DNA of 64,000 bases, taken from contig CASEUJ010000023.1 of the NCBI GenBank assembly GCA_949291125.1, positions 20,825-84,824 on the forward strand, given 5' to 3'. Position numbers and translations under genes: made by a program. This stretch comes from an uncultured Ruminococcus sp. GTDB lineage: Bacteria > Bacillota > Clostridia > Oscillospirales > Ruminococcaceae. The notes below the pieces were generated by a model. It saw nothing but the letters and a program-made list of their open reading frames with translations. It had not been told where the DNA came from and did no database searches. Of the stretch, positions 17,313 to 25,624 are shown piece after piece. Within the stretch, counting starts at the first letter, position 1, and each line of letters opens with the position of its first letter.

Positions 17313-17355
17313 GGTATGTATACCATTTTGGGTTATCAGAGAAGGGAGTATGCAT

Positions 17356-18036
17356 ATGAGTGCAATTCAGAATTTTTTTAATATCAGCGGTTACCTGATT
17401 TTAGCGCGTATTGTGGTCATTTTATTGATCCTGCCGCTGCATGAATTTGCGCATGGCTGGATGGCACGAAGATTCGGCGATGATACAGCGTTAGCAAGCG
17501 GACGGCTGACGCTCAATCCGTTTGCACATATCGATCCGATCGGTGCGATCTTGCTGTTGCTGACGGGATTCGGCTGGGCAAAGCCAGTTCCGATCAATCC
17601 TGCACGCATGCGCAATCCCCGTAGTGGTATCATATGGACGTCTCTCGCCGGACCGTTTTCAAATTTGCTGGCTGCAATCGTTGGCATGATCTTATCTCAG
17701 GTCACATTGCCATTTTTTTATGTATATGGCGGCGAGGTTTTACAGATGGTCTACCTTTTCCTGCGTGGTTTTGTTTCGGTCAACATCTGTCTGGCGCTGT
17801 TTAATTTGATTCCGATCCCGCCGCTCGATGGCTCTAAAGTTTTGATGGCGCTGTTGCCCTATCGTCAGTCGATGTGGATGCAGATGCATCAACAGATGCT
17901 GTCGCTGATCCTGCTTCTCTTAGTGGTGCTGCGTGCGATCAGCATACCACTTGGCTGGGCTTCCGGTCAGCTCGAAACACTGTTGTTCCGCGGCACTTAT
18001 TGGATTGTAGATCTTCTCCTTCCGCTGGTGAGATAA
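17356..18036 (+). CDS. Site-2 protease family (M50) membrane metalloprotease
   Basis: The 226-residue protein spans the membrane several times. It carries the zinc motif HEFAH in LPLHEFAHGWMA (near residue 32) and the second conserved motif PIPPLDGSK near residue 156, the NPDG-like aspartate of site-2 proteases. Such enzymes cut within or next to membrane helices; the substrate is unknown. Of two nearby ATGs, the one at 17356 is 7 bases from AGGGAG and is preferred over 17350. It opens the operon with scpA four bases downstream, an arrangement common in Firmicutes. Confidence 0.9.
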   Translation: MSAIQNFFNISGYLILARIVVILLILPLHEFAHGWMARRFGDDTALASGRLTLNPFAHIDPIGAILLLLTGFGWAKPVPINPARMRNPRSGIIWTSLAGPFSNLLAAIVGMILSQVTLPFFYVYGGEVLQMVYLFLRGFVSVNICLALFNLIPIPPLDGSKVLMALLPYRQSMWMQMHQQMLSLILLLLVVLRAISIPLGWASGQLETLLFRGTYWIVDLLLPLVR

Positions 18037-18040
18037 CGTA

Positions 18041-18778
18041 ATGCAGACGATCTCATTTAAGTTAGAAGTCTTTGAGGGCCCGATGGATGCGCTGTTAAGC
18101 CTGATCACCAAACACAAGCTCAATATTTATGACATCGAGATCTCTAGCCTTCTGGAACAATATCTCAACTATCTCGAACAGTGCCGCGAACAGGACTTAG
18201 AGCTCGCCGGGTCGTTTCTTGAGATGGCGGCAAGATTGATCTATATTAAAACAGCCTCACTTCTCCCTCGCCCGGAAGAGGCACAAAAGGAGAAACAGGC
18301 GCTTCAGGGCGCGCTGATTGAATACGCACTCTGCAAACAAGCATCACTGCTTTTGCGTGACCGGTTTGTCGGCGATCAGATTTTCACACGTGCGCCGATG
18401 AAGATTCGTGTTTCCGGTGCATATGCGCGCCAGCATGAACCTCAAGTTCTATTAGAGTCGTGGAAGCGTATGGGACAAAAGCACCGCAAACCGCAGGAAC
18501 TTGTTCAAAACGGATTAAAGCGTGTTGTGAGCCAGCCAGTTGTATCCGTCATGTCGAAAGTAGTCTATGTCATGCGCAAAGTCTATCACAACGAGCACGT
18601 CTATTTTGGCGAAATCTACGCAGATGTCCGGGGGCGCTCGGCACGTGTGGCACTGTTTCTGGCAATTTTGGAGCTGACAAAACATGGAAGGATCGGCATC
18701 AGTGATGATGGCAGCTATATTTATCGCCGCACAGATCGCCCAAAAAAACGCAGGGCAGTGACAGCTGCCGCAGAATAA
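18041..18778 (+). CDS. scpA: Segregation and condensation protein A
   Basis: The 245-residue kleisin has the family start FKLEVFEGPMDALLSLITKH, a helical middle, and a C-terminal winged helix (VALFLAILELTKHGRI) that binds the SMC head. With ScpB and SMC (encoded at 36.3 kb) it forms the bacterial condensin that organises and separates chromosomes. It lies in the conserved order protease-scpA-scpB, with short intergenic spacing. Confidence 0.96.
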   Translation: MQTISFKLEVFEGPMDALLSLITKHKLNIYDIEISSLLEQYLNYLEQCREQDLELAGSFLEMAARLIYIKTASLLPRPEEAQKEKQALQGALIEYALCKQASLLLRDRFVGDQIFTRAPMKIRVSGAYARQHEPQVLLESWKRMGQKHRKPQELVQNGLKRVVSQPVVSVMSKVVYVMRKVYHNEHVYFGEIYADVRGRSARVALFLAILELTKHGRIGISDDGSYIYRRTDRPKKRRAVTAAAE

Positions 18779-18801
18779 TCCACAGAGAATGGGGAACAAT
18801 C

Positions 18802-19395
18802 ATGGAAGAATTCACCATAGAAAATTTATCCGCAACACTCGAGGCGATCCTTTTTGCCAGCGGTGAACCCGTCAGCACAGCACGGATCTCAGAAGCACTT
18901 GAAATTCCGGCGGTGCAGATTGAAGGGACACTGAGTCGGCTGGCAGAGGAATATGCGTCCCACAGCAGTGGGATTTGTATCCAGAAGCTTGGCAGTACAT
19001 GGCAGATGAGTACTCAGCCGGTGTATGCACCGATGATCAAACGTGTAATGGAAACTAAAAAAATGACACCGCTTTCGGCGGCGGCGATGGAGGTACTGAC
19101 GATCATTGCTTACAACCAGCCCGTCAGTAAGAGCTTTGTCGAGCATGTGCGCGGCGTGGACAGCAGTTCTGTTGTGAATACATTGGTGGAAAAAGAACTT
19201 CTGACTGAAGGCGGCAGGCTCGATGTGCCGGGACACCCGATCGCCTATGTAACGACACCGCACTTTTTACGCTGCTTCGGGCTTTCCTCTCTTGATGATC
19301 TGCCGCCGATCCCGGCGCTGCGGATGGAAGAGCCTGAGCCGTTATCCGAAGAGGTCGAACAGCTTCCAGTGGATCCGGAAAAGCTGTCGCAATAG
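18802..19395 (+). CDS. scpB: Segregation and condensation protein B
   Basis: The 197-residue product starts with LEAILFASGEPVSTARISEAL and contains two winged-helix domains with LTIIAYNQPVSKSFVEHVRGV near residue 96, the diagnostic ScpB block. The Pro/Glu-rich tail (residues 170-197) is unstructured. It dimerises and binds ScpA in the condensin complex. Ribosome site GGGGAA. Confidence 0.96.
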   Translation: MEEFTIENLSATLEAILFASGEPVSTARISEALEIPAVQIEGTLSRLAEEYASHSSGICIQKLGSTWQMSTQPVYAPMIKRVMETKKMTPLSAAAMEVLTIIAYNQPVSKSFVEHVRGVDSSSVVNTLVEKELLTEGGRLDVPGHPIAYVTTPHFLRCFGLSSLDDLPPIPALRMEEPEPLSEEVEQLPVDPEKLSQ

Positions 19396-19423
19396 TCGCA
19401 TCCGAAGAGAAGAGGTGTAGCGC

Positions 19424-20095
19424 ATGGTCGGGGTTTGGATTGCACTTGGTATGTTAGTATTTTTGCTGTTTTTGCTATGCATGCCAGCAGTGGTGCGGCT
19501 AGATGTCGATACACTGCGGGACAGATCGGACTGGAAGCTCTCATGGATTGGGATTGCGCTGTTTACCAGTGCAGAAAAAGGACTGTTCCAGCGCATGGCA
19601 AAGCATTTTCCCAGAAAGAAAAAACAGCGTGCGGATACGTCGGAGAAAACGGAAAACACTTCAAAAAAAATAAACTGGAAGCGTTACTGGTACTTGTTTC
19701 GAAAAACTTCATCCATTCTTCCCAGACCTCTGCGGCGGTTCTGGAAAGGGATCTCTGTACACGGTCTGACGATTGGTATACGCGTTGGATGCTTTGATGC
19801 AAAAGAATGCGCCTTGACATATGGCACAGTGAATGCGGCGCTCTATACGGCGCTGGGACTGATACAGAGCATGATGCGTGTCCGGGTGAAACAGGTACAA
19901 GTTTGCTGCGCTTTTGGTACAGATCGTATGGACTGGATCATTCGGGGTAAACTACATGTATGTCCGCTTGCGGCACTTGTGGCACTGTTTAGCTTTGCTG
20001 TCGGCATGGCGATGCAAAAAAAGCAGCATGCTCCGGAACAGCCAGAACCGCAAAACCAATCGGAAACACATATACACACAAAAGCTTTGCAATAG
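19424..20095 (+). CDS. DUF2953 family protein
   Basis: The 223-residue protein has an N-terminal membrane helix (about 3-24), a basic Lys/Arg-rich stretch (about 63-90), and the DUF2953 block with YGTVNAALYTALGL near residue 134. A hydrophobic segment lies near the C-terminus (about 183-200). It corresponds to YtfI of Bacillus, always found beside gerW/ytfJ. Function is not established; the linkage to gerW hints at a sporulation or envelope role. Confidence 0.8.
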   Translation: MVGVWIALGMLVFLLFLLCMPAVVRLDVDTLRDRSDWKLSWIGIALFTSAEKGLFQRMAKHFPRKKKQRADTSEKTENTSKKINWKRYWYLFRKTSSILPRPLRRFWKGISVHGLTIGIRVGCFDAKECALTYGTVNAALYTALGLIQSMMRVRVKQVQVCCAFGTDRMDWIIRGKLHVCPLAALVALFSFAVGMAMQKKQHAPEQPEPQNQSETHIHTKALQ

Positions 20096-20107
20096 GAGGA
20101 AGAGAAC

Positions 20108-20557
20108 ATGAAAGAAAAAGGACAAATTCAGGATCTCATGGGTGTAACCATGGAAAAAATGCGCGAGATGGTTGATGTACAGACGATCATCGGGGATCCG
20201 ATCCGGATATCCGATGCCGTGACAATCATTCCGGTGTCAAAGGTTTCCTACGGATTCGCTTCCGGTGGCTCTGATCTGCCAGCAAAGTCCAATCCAAAAG
20301 ATCTCTTTGGCGGCGGCGCTGGTGCTGGTGTGTCGATCCAGCCGGTGGCGTTTCTAGTTGTTCAGGAGGACGGCGTGCGGCTGCTTCAGATGGACGAGGC
20401 AGGCGATGTGCTGACCAGTGCGATTCGTGCAGTTCCGGAAGTTGTGAATCAGATTGGCGGCATCTTCAAGAAAAACGGAAAGGAAAAATCTGCATCAGCG
20501 CCGAAAAATGATGCTTCTGCAGAATCAGCCGCAGTGGAAACTGAAAACAAGGAATAG
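20108..20557 (+). CDS. gerW: GerW family sporulation protein (YtfJ)
   Basis: This 149-residue protein has the family core: IIGDPIRISDAVTIIPVSKV, then a Gly-rich stretch with FGGGAGAGVSIQPVAFLVV near residue 75. GerW in Bacillus is a forespore protein needed for normal L-alanine-triggered germination. The C-terminal 30 residues are low complexity (Lys, Ala, Ser, Glu). Ribosome site AGGAGG. Position after the DUF2953 gene is conserved in Firmicutes. Confidence 0.92.
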   Translation: MKEKGQIQDLMGVTMEKMREMVDVQTIIGDPIRISDAVTIIPVSKVSYGFASGGSDLPAKSNPKDLFGGGAGAGVSIQPVAFLVVQEDGVRLLQMDEAGDVLTSAIRAVPEVVNQIGGIFKKNGKEKSASAPKNDASAESAAVETENKE

Positions 20558-20622
20558 CCATATTTACAGCGTGTGCTGCATATCCTGTAGAGAAAAACCA
20601 GAAGACAAGGAGTGCAGCTAAA

Positions 20623-21795
20623 ATGAAGAGAAACTATGGTGTTGCGATCATGTCTGACCTGATCGCGGTAGTGTTGTGGATCGTGGCGTTGACAGTTCCA
20701 GCGCAACCGGTTTCGGCACAGCCGACGGTTTCGGCGGAAGCGTGTATTGTCATGGAGGCCATGACGGGCGAAGTGCTCTATGAAAAAAACGCCGATGAAA
20801 AGCGGCCAATGGCAAGTACAACCAAAATCATGACAACGCTGCTTTGTTTGGAAAGCGGCGATCTGGATACAGAATTTGTGGTCGACTCCGATGCCATTCA
20901 TGTGGAAGGCTCATCCATGGGTCTTGTCGAGGGAGATATCGTGACAAAGCGTGCACTTTGTTTTGGAATGCTCCTGCCATCCGGGAATGATGCCGCTGGC
21001 GCGACGGCGGTAAAGCTTGCCGGAAGTTATGCGGCGTTTGCCGAACGGATGAACCAAAAGGCCGCTTCGCTTGGCATGTCCCAGACGCATTTTGTTACGC
21101 CTTCGGGTCTGCATGATCCAGAACATTACTCTACCGCATATGATATGGCCATTTTGACGGCTGCAGCACTTCAGAATGAAACATTTTGCGAAATTTGTAG
21201 TCAGTCGGAGGCGAAGGTTCGATTCGGCAATCCGCCATACGATCGGTGGTTGACGAATTCGAATAAACTGCTCGATATGGATGACAGAGTGATCGGTGTC
21301 AAGACCGGTTTTACGGACGAAGCCGGTCGGTGTCTTGTTTCGGCACAGGTGCGCAACGGTGTAACGCTGATTTGTGTGACACTGGATGCACCAGATGACT
21401 GGAATGATCATCTGAAACTTTACGATGCATGCTTTGCACAGATTGAACCAATGCAGCTTGCGGTAGAAAGCTGGGATCTTCCAGTAGTTGGAAGCAATAC
21501 CGATTTTGTCACAGTGGAGATGAATTCAGAATTGACGATCGGAACGACGGAGGATACAGCACCAGAGCTGACATATGAAATTGAAACCGCACCGTTTCTC
21601 TATGCCCCGATCACATCCGGACAGGAAGTTGGAATATGGAGGGCGATGTGCGGTGAACGGATCGTCGCAGGCGGAACGCTGATCGCAACAGAAGAAGCAG
21701 CGTATTCTGAACCAGAAGAACTGGATTGTGAACTGAAGCATTCATCTGGGATTAGGCGGATCTGGCATCGGATTAAGGAACTTGTCAAACGATAA
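20623..21795 (+). CDS. D-alanyl-D-alanine carboxypeptidase (S11 family)
   Basis: The 390-residue secreted enzyme has a signal peptide (about 1-32) and the three S11 active-site motifs: STTK (Ser65-Lys68) in MASTTKIMTTLL, SGN in LPSGNDAAG near residue 125, and KTG in GVKTGFTDEAG near residue 226. It trims the terminal D-Ala from peptidoglycan pentapeptides outside the membrane. The C-terminal part (about 285-390) is the PBP5_C-like region and ends in a basic helix that may contact the membrane. Gene order suggests a DacF-type sporulation or housekeeping enzyme. Confidence 0.93.
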   Translation: MKRNYGVAIMSDLIAVVLWIVALTVPAQPVSAQPTVSAEACIVMEAMTGEVLYEKNADEKRPMASTTKIMTTLLCLESGDLDTEFVVDSDAIHVEGSSMGLVEGDIVTKRALCFGMLLPSGNDAAGATAVKLAGSYAAFAERMNQKAASLGMSQTHFVTPSGLHDPEHYSTAYDMAILTAAALQNETFCEICSQSEAKVRFGNPPYDRWLTNSNKLLDMDDRVIGVKTGFTDEAGRCLVSAQVRNGVTLICVTLDAPDDWNDHLKLYDACFAQIEPMQLAVESWDLPVVGSNTDFVTVEMNSELTIGTTEDTAPELTYEIETAPFLYAPITSGQEVGIWRAMCGERIVAGGTLIATEEAAYSEPEELDCELKHSSGIRRIWHRIKELVKR

Positions 21796-21817
21796 TCGGA
21801 TCATTAGGAGGAAGGAA

Positions 21818-22555
21818 ATGGAAAAAATTCGGATTCAAAAAATATTGTCAGATGCTGGATATTGTTCCCGGCGAAAGGCAGAAGCATACATTTCTGCTGG
21901 TAAGGTCAAGGTTAACGGTCATCCCGTAAAGCTTGGAGATAAGGCTCGTCCGACAGATATCATTACCGTCGGAGGTGAACGTATTTATATTCCGCGCAAA
22001 AAGAACAAGCGCTATATTATGCTTTATAAGCCACGCGGCTATGTTACCACGATGTCAGATGAACTCAATCGCCGGTGTGTCACCGATTTGCTCGATGGGG
22101 TGGAAGAACGGGTCTATCCGGTCGGGCGACTGGACAAAGACTCCGAAGGGCTGCTGCTTTTGACCAACGATGGTACTTTTGCCAACGGAATCATGCATCC
22201 GAGCCGTCATATTAACAAGACGTATCGTGTCACGGTGCGACCAGATGTGACGGAGGAACAGCTGATCCGGTTGTCGCAGGGAATGGATCTTGATGGTACG
22301 ATCACCCAGCCGGCGAACGTTGTTGTCAAGGCGAAAGAGCCGGGACGCGTCGTGCTTTTGATTACGATCCATGAGGGAAAAAATCGCCAGATTCGCCGCA
22401 TGTGCGAAGCGGTTGGTTTAGAAGTTGCACGGCTGCGCCGCATTAGTATCGGTCCGGTCAAGCTTGGAATGTTAAAGCCGGGTACATATCGCGACCTGAC
22501 GGCGGAAGAACTGCGTGCACTGCGTAATGCCATTGGAAAATCGGAAAAGTCATAA
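21818..22555 (+). CDS. rluB: 16S/23S rRNA pseudouridine synthase (RsuA/RluB family)
   Basis: The 245-residue protein has an N-terminal S4 RNA-binding domain (RIQKILSDAGYCSRRKAEAY) and the catalytic motif GRLDKDSEGLLLLTNDG near residue 104, in which the first Asp attacks the uridine. It then has GKNRQIRRMCEAVGL. The sequence fits RluB, which modifies 23S rRNA helix 90-type uridines. The ATG at 21818 has AGGAGGAAGG in front and is preferred to an upstream ATG inside the preceding gene. Confidence 0.93.
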   Translation: MEKIRIQKILSDAGYCSRRKAEAYISAGKVKVNGHPVKLGDKARPTDIITVGGERIYIPRKKNKRYIMLYKPRGYVTTMSDELNRRCVTDLLDGVEERVYPVGRLDKDSEGLLLLTNDGTFANGIMHPSRHINKTYRVTVRPDVTEEQLIRLSQGMDLDGTITQPANVVVKAKEPGRVVLLITIHEGKNRQIRRMCEAVGLEVARLRRISIGPVKLGMLKPGTYRDLTAEELRALRNAIGKSEKS

Positions 22556-22595
22556 GGAAGTTTCCACTGGAATTTGAAAAAGGAGGGACTGGGCG

Positions 22596-23543
22596 ATGCC
22601 CATTTGTATTTCGCCGGATCTGCCGGCGTATGAAATCTTGGCGAAGGAACATATCTTCGTCATGAGTGAAGATCGTGCGGCACATCAGGATATCCGTCCG
22701 CTTCGGGTGTTGATACTAAACCTGATGCCCAAAAAAATTGAAACGGAATGTCAGTTTCTGCGTCTGCTCAGCAATACACCGATTCAGGTAGACGTGGAAT
22801 TTTTGCATGTTTCCAGTCATATCAGTAAGAACACATCACAAAACCATCTTGCAACGTTTTATCGTACTTTCGATGAGATCCGTGATCAGTATTATGATGG
22901 CTGTATCATTACCGGCGCGCCGGTCGAGCATCTGGAGTTTCAGGAAGTCGACTACTGGCAGGAGATTTGCCAGATTATGGAGTGGACGAAGTTACATGTG
23001 TTTTCCACCATGCACATCTGCTGGGCGGCATTCGCCGGATTATACTATCACTTTGATGTTCCAAAATACACCTTACCGCAAAAAATGTTTGGTGTTTTCC
23101 CACAGCGTGTGCTGATGCCGCACTGCCAGCTTCTGCGCGGATTCAACGACGTATTCCATGCGCCTCATTCACGCCATGCCGAAGTACGCCGTGTGGATAT
23201 TGAGAAGGTGAATCGGCTTTGTATCCTGACGGAATCCGAGCAGTCCGGCGTGCATATTGTTGCAAACAACAATGGCCGACAGTATTTCATTACCGGACAT
23301 TCTGAATATGATCGCTGTACGTTGCGGCAGGAGTATCTGCGCGATGCACAAAAGGGAATGGATATTGCGTTGCCGTATGGATATTTCCCGGATGACGACC
23401 CGACGCGAGAGCCGCATTACAGTTGGGGATGCAGTGCAAACCTGCTCTTTTCCAACTGGTTGAACAATTGTGTATACCAGCTGACACCGTATGATCTGAC
23501 GTCGCTGGAGGTTTATAATTGGGATTGGGAAGCCGGACTGTGA
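22596..23543 (+). CDS. metA: Homoserine O-acetyltransferase, MetA type
   Basis: The 315-residue enzyme acylates the hydroxyl of L-homoserine in methionine synthesis. The catalytic triad is visible with standard numbering: Cys142 in STMHICWAAF, His235 and Glu237 in FITGHSEYD. Residue 111 is Glu (TGAPVE). In the MetA family Glu111 selects acetyl-CoA and Gly111 succinyl-CoA, so this enzyme is predicted to be an acetyltransferase despite being often named succinyltransferase. A strong AAGGAGGG ribosome site precedes it. No S-box riboswitch is evident in the short upstream gap; it is probably read from the rluB operon. Confidence 0.95.
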   Translation: MPICISPDLPAYEILAKEHIFVMSEDRAAHQDIRPLRVLILNLMPKKIETECQFLRLLSNTPIQVDVEFLHVSSHISKNTSQNHLATFYRTFDEIRDQYYDGCIITGAPVEHLEFQEVDYWQEICQIMEWTKLHVFSTMHICWAAFAGLYYHFDVPKYTLPQKMFGVFPQRVLMPHCQLLRGFNDVFHAPHSRHAEVRRVDIEKVNRLCILTESEQSGVHIVANNNGRQYFITGHSEYDRCTLRQEYLRDAQKGMDIALPYGYFPDDDPTREPHYSWGCSANLLFSNWLNNCVYQLTPYDLTSLEVYNWDWEAGL

Positions 23544-23610
23544 TTGCCGCGTGCTTCTTCATGAAGAAGGCAGCAAGAAAATTTGAAAGATCGATCGAGG
23601 TGAAAGTGAA

Positions 23611-24051
23611 ATGGTGGTCTGTCATACTTATCCGCTGTATACTTTGAAGGAATATCGCTATGTTGTTGTCCTTTCCTGCTATCAGGGAAATATTCTCCTC
23701 AGCCGCCATAAGGCACGCGACACATGGGAAACGCAGGGCGGCCATATTGAACCGGGTGAAACACCACTGGATGCAGCGCGCCGGGAACTTTATGAAGAAT
23801 CCGGCGCATTGGAATTTGATCTGCGAGCGTTTTGTGACTATCGTGCGGAGAACCCCAAAACCCATTGTGGTGCAAATGGTGTGGTATTTACTGCAGTGAT
23901 CGAAAAGCTGGGGGATATCCCGGAGAGCGAAATGGCAGAGGTGAGAGCTTTTGCGCAATTGCCCGATGCGCTGACTTATCCGGCGATTACGCCGGTATTG
24001 TTTGCAAAGCTGGCGGAAGAAGAAAAACACACGACATCAGAATGTTTCTGA
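23611..24051 (+). CDS. Nudix hydrolase
   Basis: The 146-residue protein contains a complete Nudix box, GGHIEPGETPLDAARRELYE followed by ESGAL (about residues 45-69), fitting GX5EX7REUXEEXGU. Nudix enzymes hydrolyse nucleoside diphosphates linked to another group with Mg2+. Substrate is unknown. A GAGGTGAAAG ribosome site precedes the ATG; it lies 67 bases after metA. Confidence 0.88.
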   Translation: MVVCHTYPLYTLKEYRYVVVLSCYQGNILLSRHKARDTWETQGGHIEPGETPLDAARRELYEESGALEFDLRAFCDYRAENPKTHCGANGVVFTAVIEKLGDIPESEMAEVRAFAQLPDALTYPAITPVLFAKLAEEEKHTTSECF

Positions 24052-24174
24052 GACCGCGTGCTTCATAAAATGGATTAAAATGTATAGAGGATTTTATTTC
24101 GAAATATCTGAATTCTCCTCCGAAGGAATCTCCATAGAAAATTGTGTAAAAATTGTAAAATTCAAAATTATCCC

Positions 24175-24203
24175 TTGACAGATTCATAATGCCATGATAT
24201 AAT
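24175..24203 (+). promoter_or_regulatory. Promoter of infC-rpmI-rplT
   Basis: Perfect consensus: TTGACA (24175-24180), 17-bp spacer, TATAAT (24198-24203). Confidence 0.93.
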
Positions 24204-24326
24204 ACATAAAGAAAACAAAGAAGAGCATTTCCGTTCTCACCGTTTGGCTGGTTGTCGAAACGGTCGATATTGACATAGCGCTTTTGCAGGAGAACTTTGC
24301 ATAGGTGCTGTATGTATGGAGAAGGT

Positions 24327-24355
24327 GTGCTCACATAAAATGTGAGCACTTTTTT
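24327..24355 (+). terminator. Leader attenuator terminator of the infC operon
   Basis: Perfect 9-bp stem GTGCTCACA (24327-24335), loop TAAAA, TGTGAGCAC (24341-24349), then six T residues. It precedes the infC ribosome site. Confidence 0.9.
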
Positions 24356-24400
24356 GTTCTGTATTTGTTTGGCAATTAACATGTTTGGAGGTGCTGGCTT

Positions 24401-24919
24401 ATCAGCAAACAAGATTTGCAGATCAACGAGGAGATCCGAGACAAAGAAGTTTTGGTCATTGACCAGAACGGCGAAAAGCTCGGTACAATGTCTGCGAGAG
24501 ATGCACAAAAGCTTGCTTACGATAAGGATCTCGATCTGGTGAAGATCGCGCCGCAGGCAAAGCCGCCGGTGTGCCGGATCATGGACTACGGCAAGTACTG
24601 CTTTGAACAGCAGAAGCGGGAAAAAGAAGCCCGGAAAAATCAGAAGGTTGTTTCGATTAAAGAGATCCGAATGTTTTCCGCGATCGACACCCATGACTTT
24701 GAAACAAAGGTCAATCAGGCAAAGAAGTTTTTGCAGGGCGGCGATAAGCTGAAGGTTTCTGTTCGATTCCGTAAGCGCGCGATCGCACATCCTCAGATCG
24801 GCGAAGAGCTTTTGAATCGTTTCAAAGAGGCGTGTGCAGAGGTTGGCGTTGTTGAAAAGCCGGCAAAAATGGAAGGCCGCAGCATGGTCATGTTCATTTC
24901 ACCGAAAGCATCGAAGTAA
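24401..24919 (+). CDS. infC: Translation initiation factor IF-3 (ATC start)
   Basis: IF-3 keeps ribosomal subunits apart and proofreads start codons. The 172-residue product has the N-domain [19 protein letters not shown], the linker [19 protein letters not shown] and the C-domain ending [10 protein letters not shown]. No ATG, GTG or TTG has a ribosome site at the expected N-terminus. The strong GGAGGTG at 24387-24393 is 7 bases from ATC at 24401, which reads (M)[10 protein letters not shown]. infC is known for rare ATT/ATC-type starts that let IF-3 repress its own translation. The only alternative, TTG at 24416, has no ribosome site. An attenuator leader precedes the gene. Confidence 0.93.
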   Translation: MSKQDLQINEEIRDKEVLVIDQNGEKLGTMSARDAQKLAYDKDLDLVKIAPQAKPPVCRIMDYGKYCFEQQKREKEARKNQKVVSIKEIRMFSAIDTHDFETKVNQAKKFLQGGDKLKVSVRFRKRAIAHPQIGEELLNRFKEACAEVGVVEKPAKMEGRSMVMFISPKASK

Positions 24920-24935
24920 ACAGGAGGAATCACCG

Positions 24936-25139
24936 ATGGCAAAGAACAAGGTAAAAACACATTCCGGCGCAAAAAAGCGTTTTAAGATGACCGCTTCCGG
25001 GAAGGTGAAGTATCAGAAGACAAATAAAAGACATAGACTGACACAGAAGGCGACAAAGCGTAAGAGAATCGCACGCACAGTTGGCATTGCAGATGTGACA
25101 AACGCACCGGCACTGAAAAAACTGATGCCGTATCTGTAA
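24936..25139 (+). CDS. rpmI: 50S ribosomal protein L35
   Basis: The 67-residue basic protein begins [20 protein letters not shown] and ends [11 protein letters not shown], as expected for L35. The ATG follows AGGAGGAATCACCG. It is the middle gene of infC-rpmI-rplT. Confidence 0.97.
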   Translation: MAKNKVKTHSGAKKRFKMTASGKVKYQKTNKRHRLTQKATKRKRIARTVGIADVTNAPALKKLMPYL

Positions 25140-25193
25140 AAATGGAAAAATGGGCCTGAGAACGATACGAGAGAATCACGGAGGTAGAAGATT

Positions 25194-25547
25194 ATGGCAC
25201 GCATTAAAGGTGCAATGATGACTCGCAAGAGAAGAAATAAGACCCTGAAGCTTGCAAAGGGTTATTGGGGTAGCAAGAGCAAGCACTTCAAGATGGCGAA
25301 ACAGGCCGTTATGAAGTCGGGCAATTATGCATACATCGGCAGAAAGCAGAAGAAGAGAGAGTTCAGACAGCTCTGGATCACTCGTATTTCTGCGGCATGC
25401 AAAATGAATGGTATCAACTATTCGCAGTTTATGAACGGCTGCAAGAAGGCAGGCATCACACTCAACCGCAAGATACTGTCTGAAATTGCAATTCATGATG
25501 CTGCTGGCTTTACTGCAATTGTAGAACAGGCAAAGGCTGCTCTGTAA
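25194..25547 (+). CDS. rplT: 50S ribosomal protein L20
   Basis: The 117-residue protein has the L20 sequence [20 protein letters not shown], then [20 protein letters not shown]. It binds 23S rRNA early in assembly and, in Firmicutes, represses its own operon through the infC leader. A ribosome site GGAGG precedes the ATG. Confidence 0.97.
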   Translation: MARIKGAMMTRKRRNKTLKLAKGYWGSKSKHFKMAKQAVMKSGNYAYIGRKQKKREFRQLWITRISAACKMNGINYSQFMNGCKKAGITLNRKILSEIAIHDAAGFTAIVEQAKAAL

Positions 25548-25560
25548 GCCTTGAATCGGA

Positions 25561-25596
25561 AACACGCTCTGCAACTTGAAACGGAGCGTGTTTTGT
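25561..25596 (+). terminator. Intrinsic terminator after rplT
   Basis: ACACGCTC pairs with GAGCGTGT around a 14-base loop (25562-25569 with 25584-25591), followed by TTTT. Confidence 0.85.
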
Positions 25597-25624
25597 TGTA
25601 TTATTGGGAAGGGAGTGCGGAACA

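Larger units (their letters stand above)
24052..24400 (+). promoter_or_regulatory. infC operon leader (L20-leader-like attenuator region)
   Basis: The 349-base gap contains a consensus promoter (24175-24203), a leader of about 190 bases and an intrinsic terminator hairpin (24327-24355) just before infC. This matches the known Firmicutes layout in which ribosomal protein L20 binds the infC-rpmI-rplT leader and causes early termination. I did not derive the full L20-binding fold from sequence. Confidence 0.7.

Noticed and set aside
23544-24070. Repeated CCGCGTGCTTC after metA and after the Nudix gene
   Set aside because: Only 11 bases, two copies, no flanking structure; likely chance.
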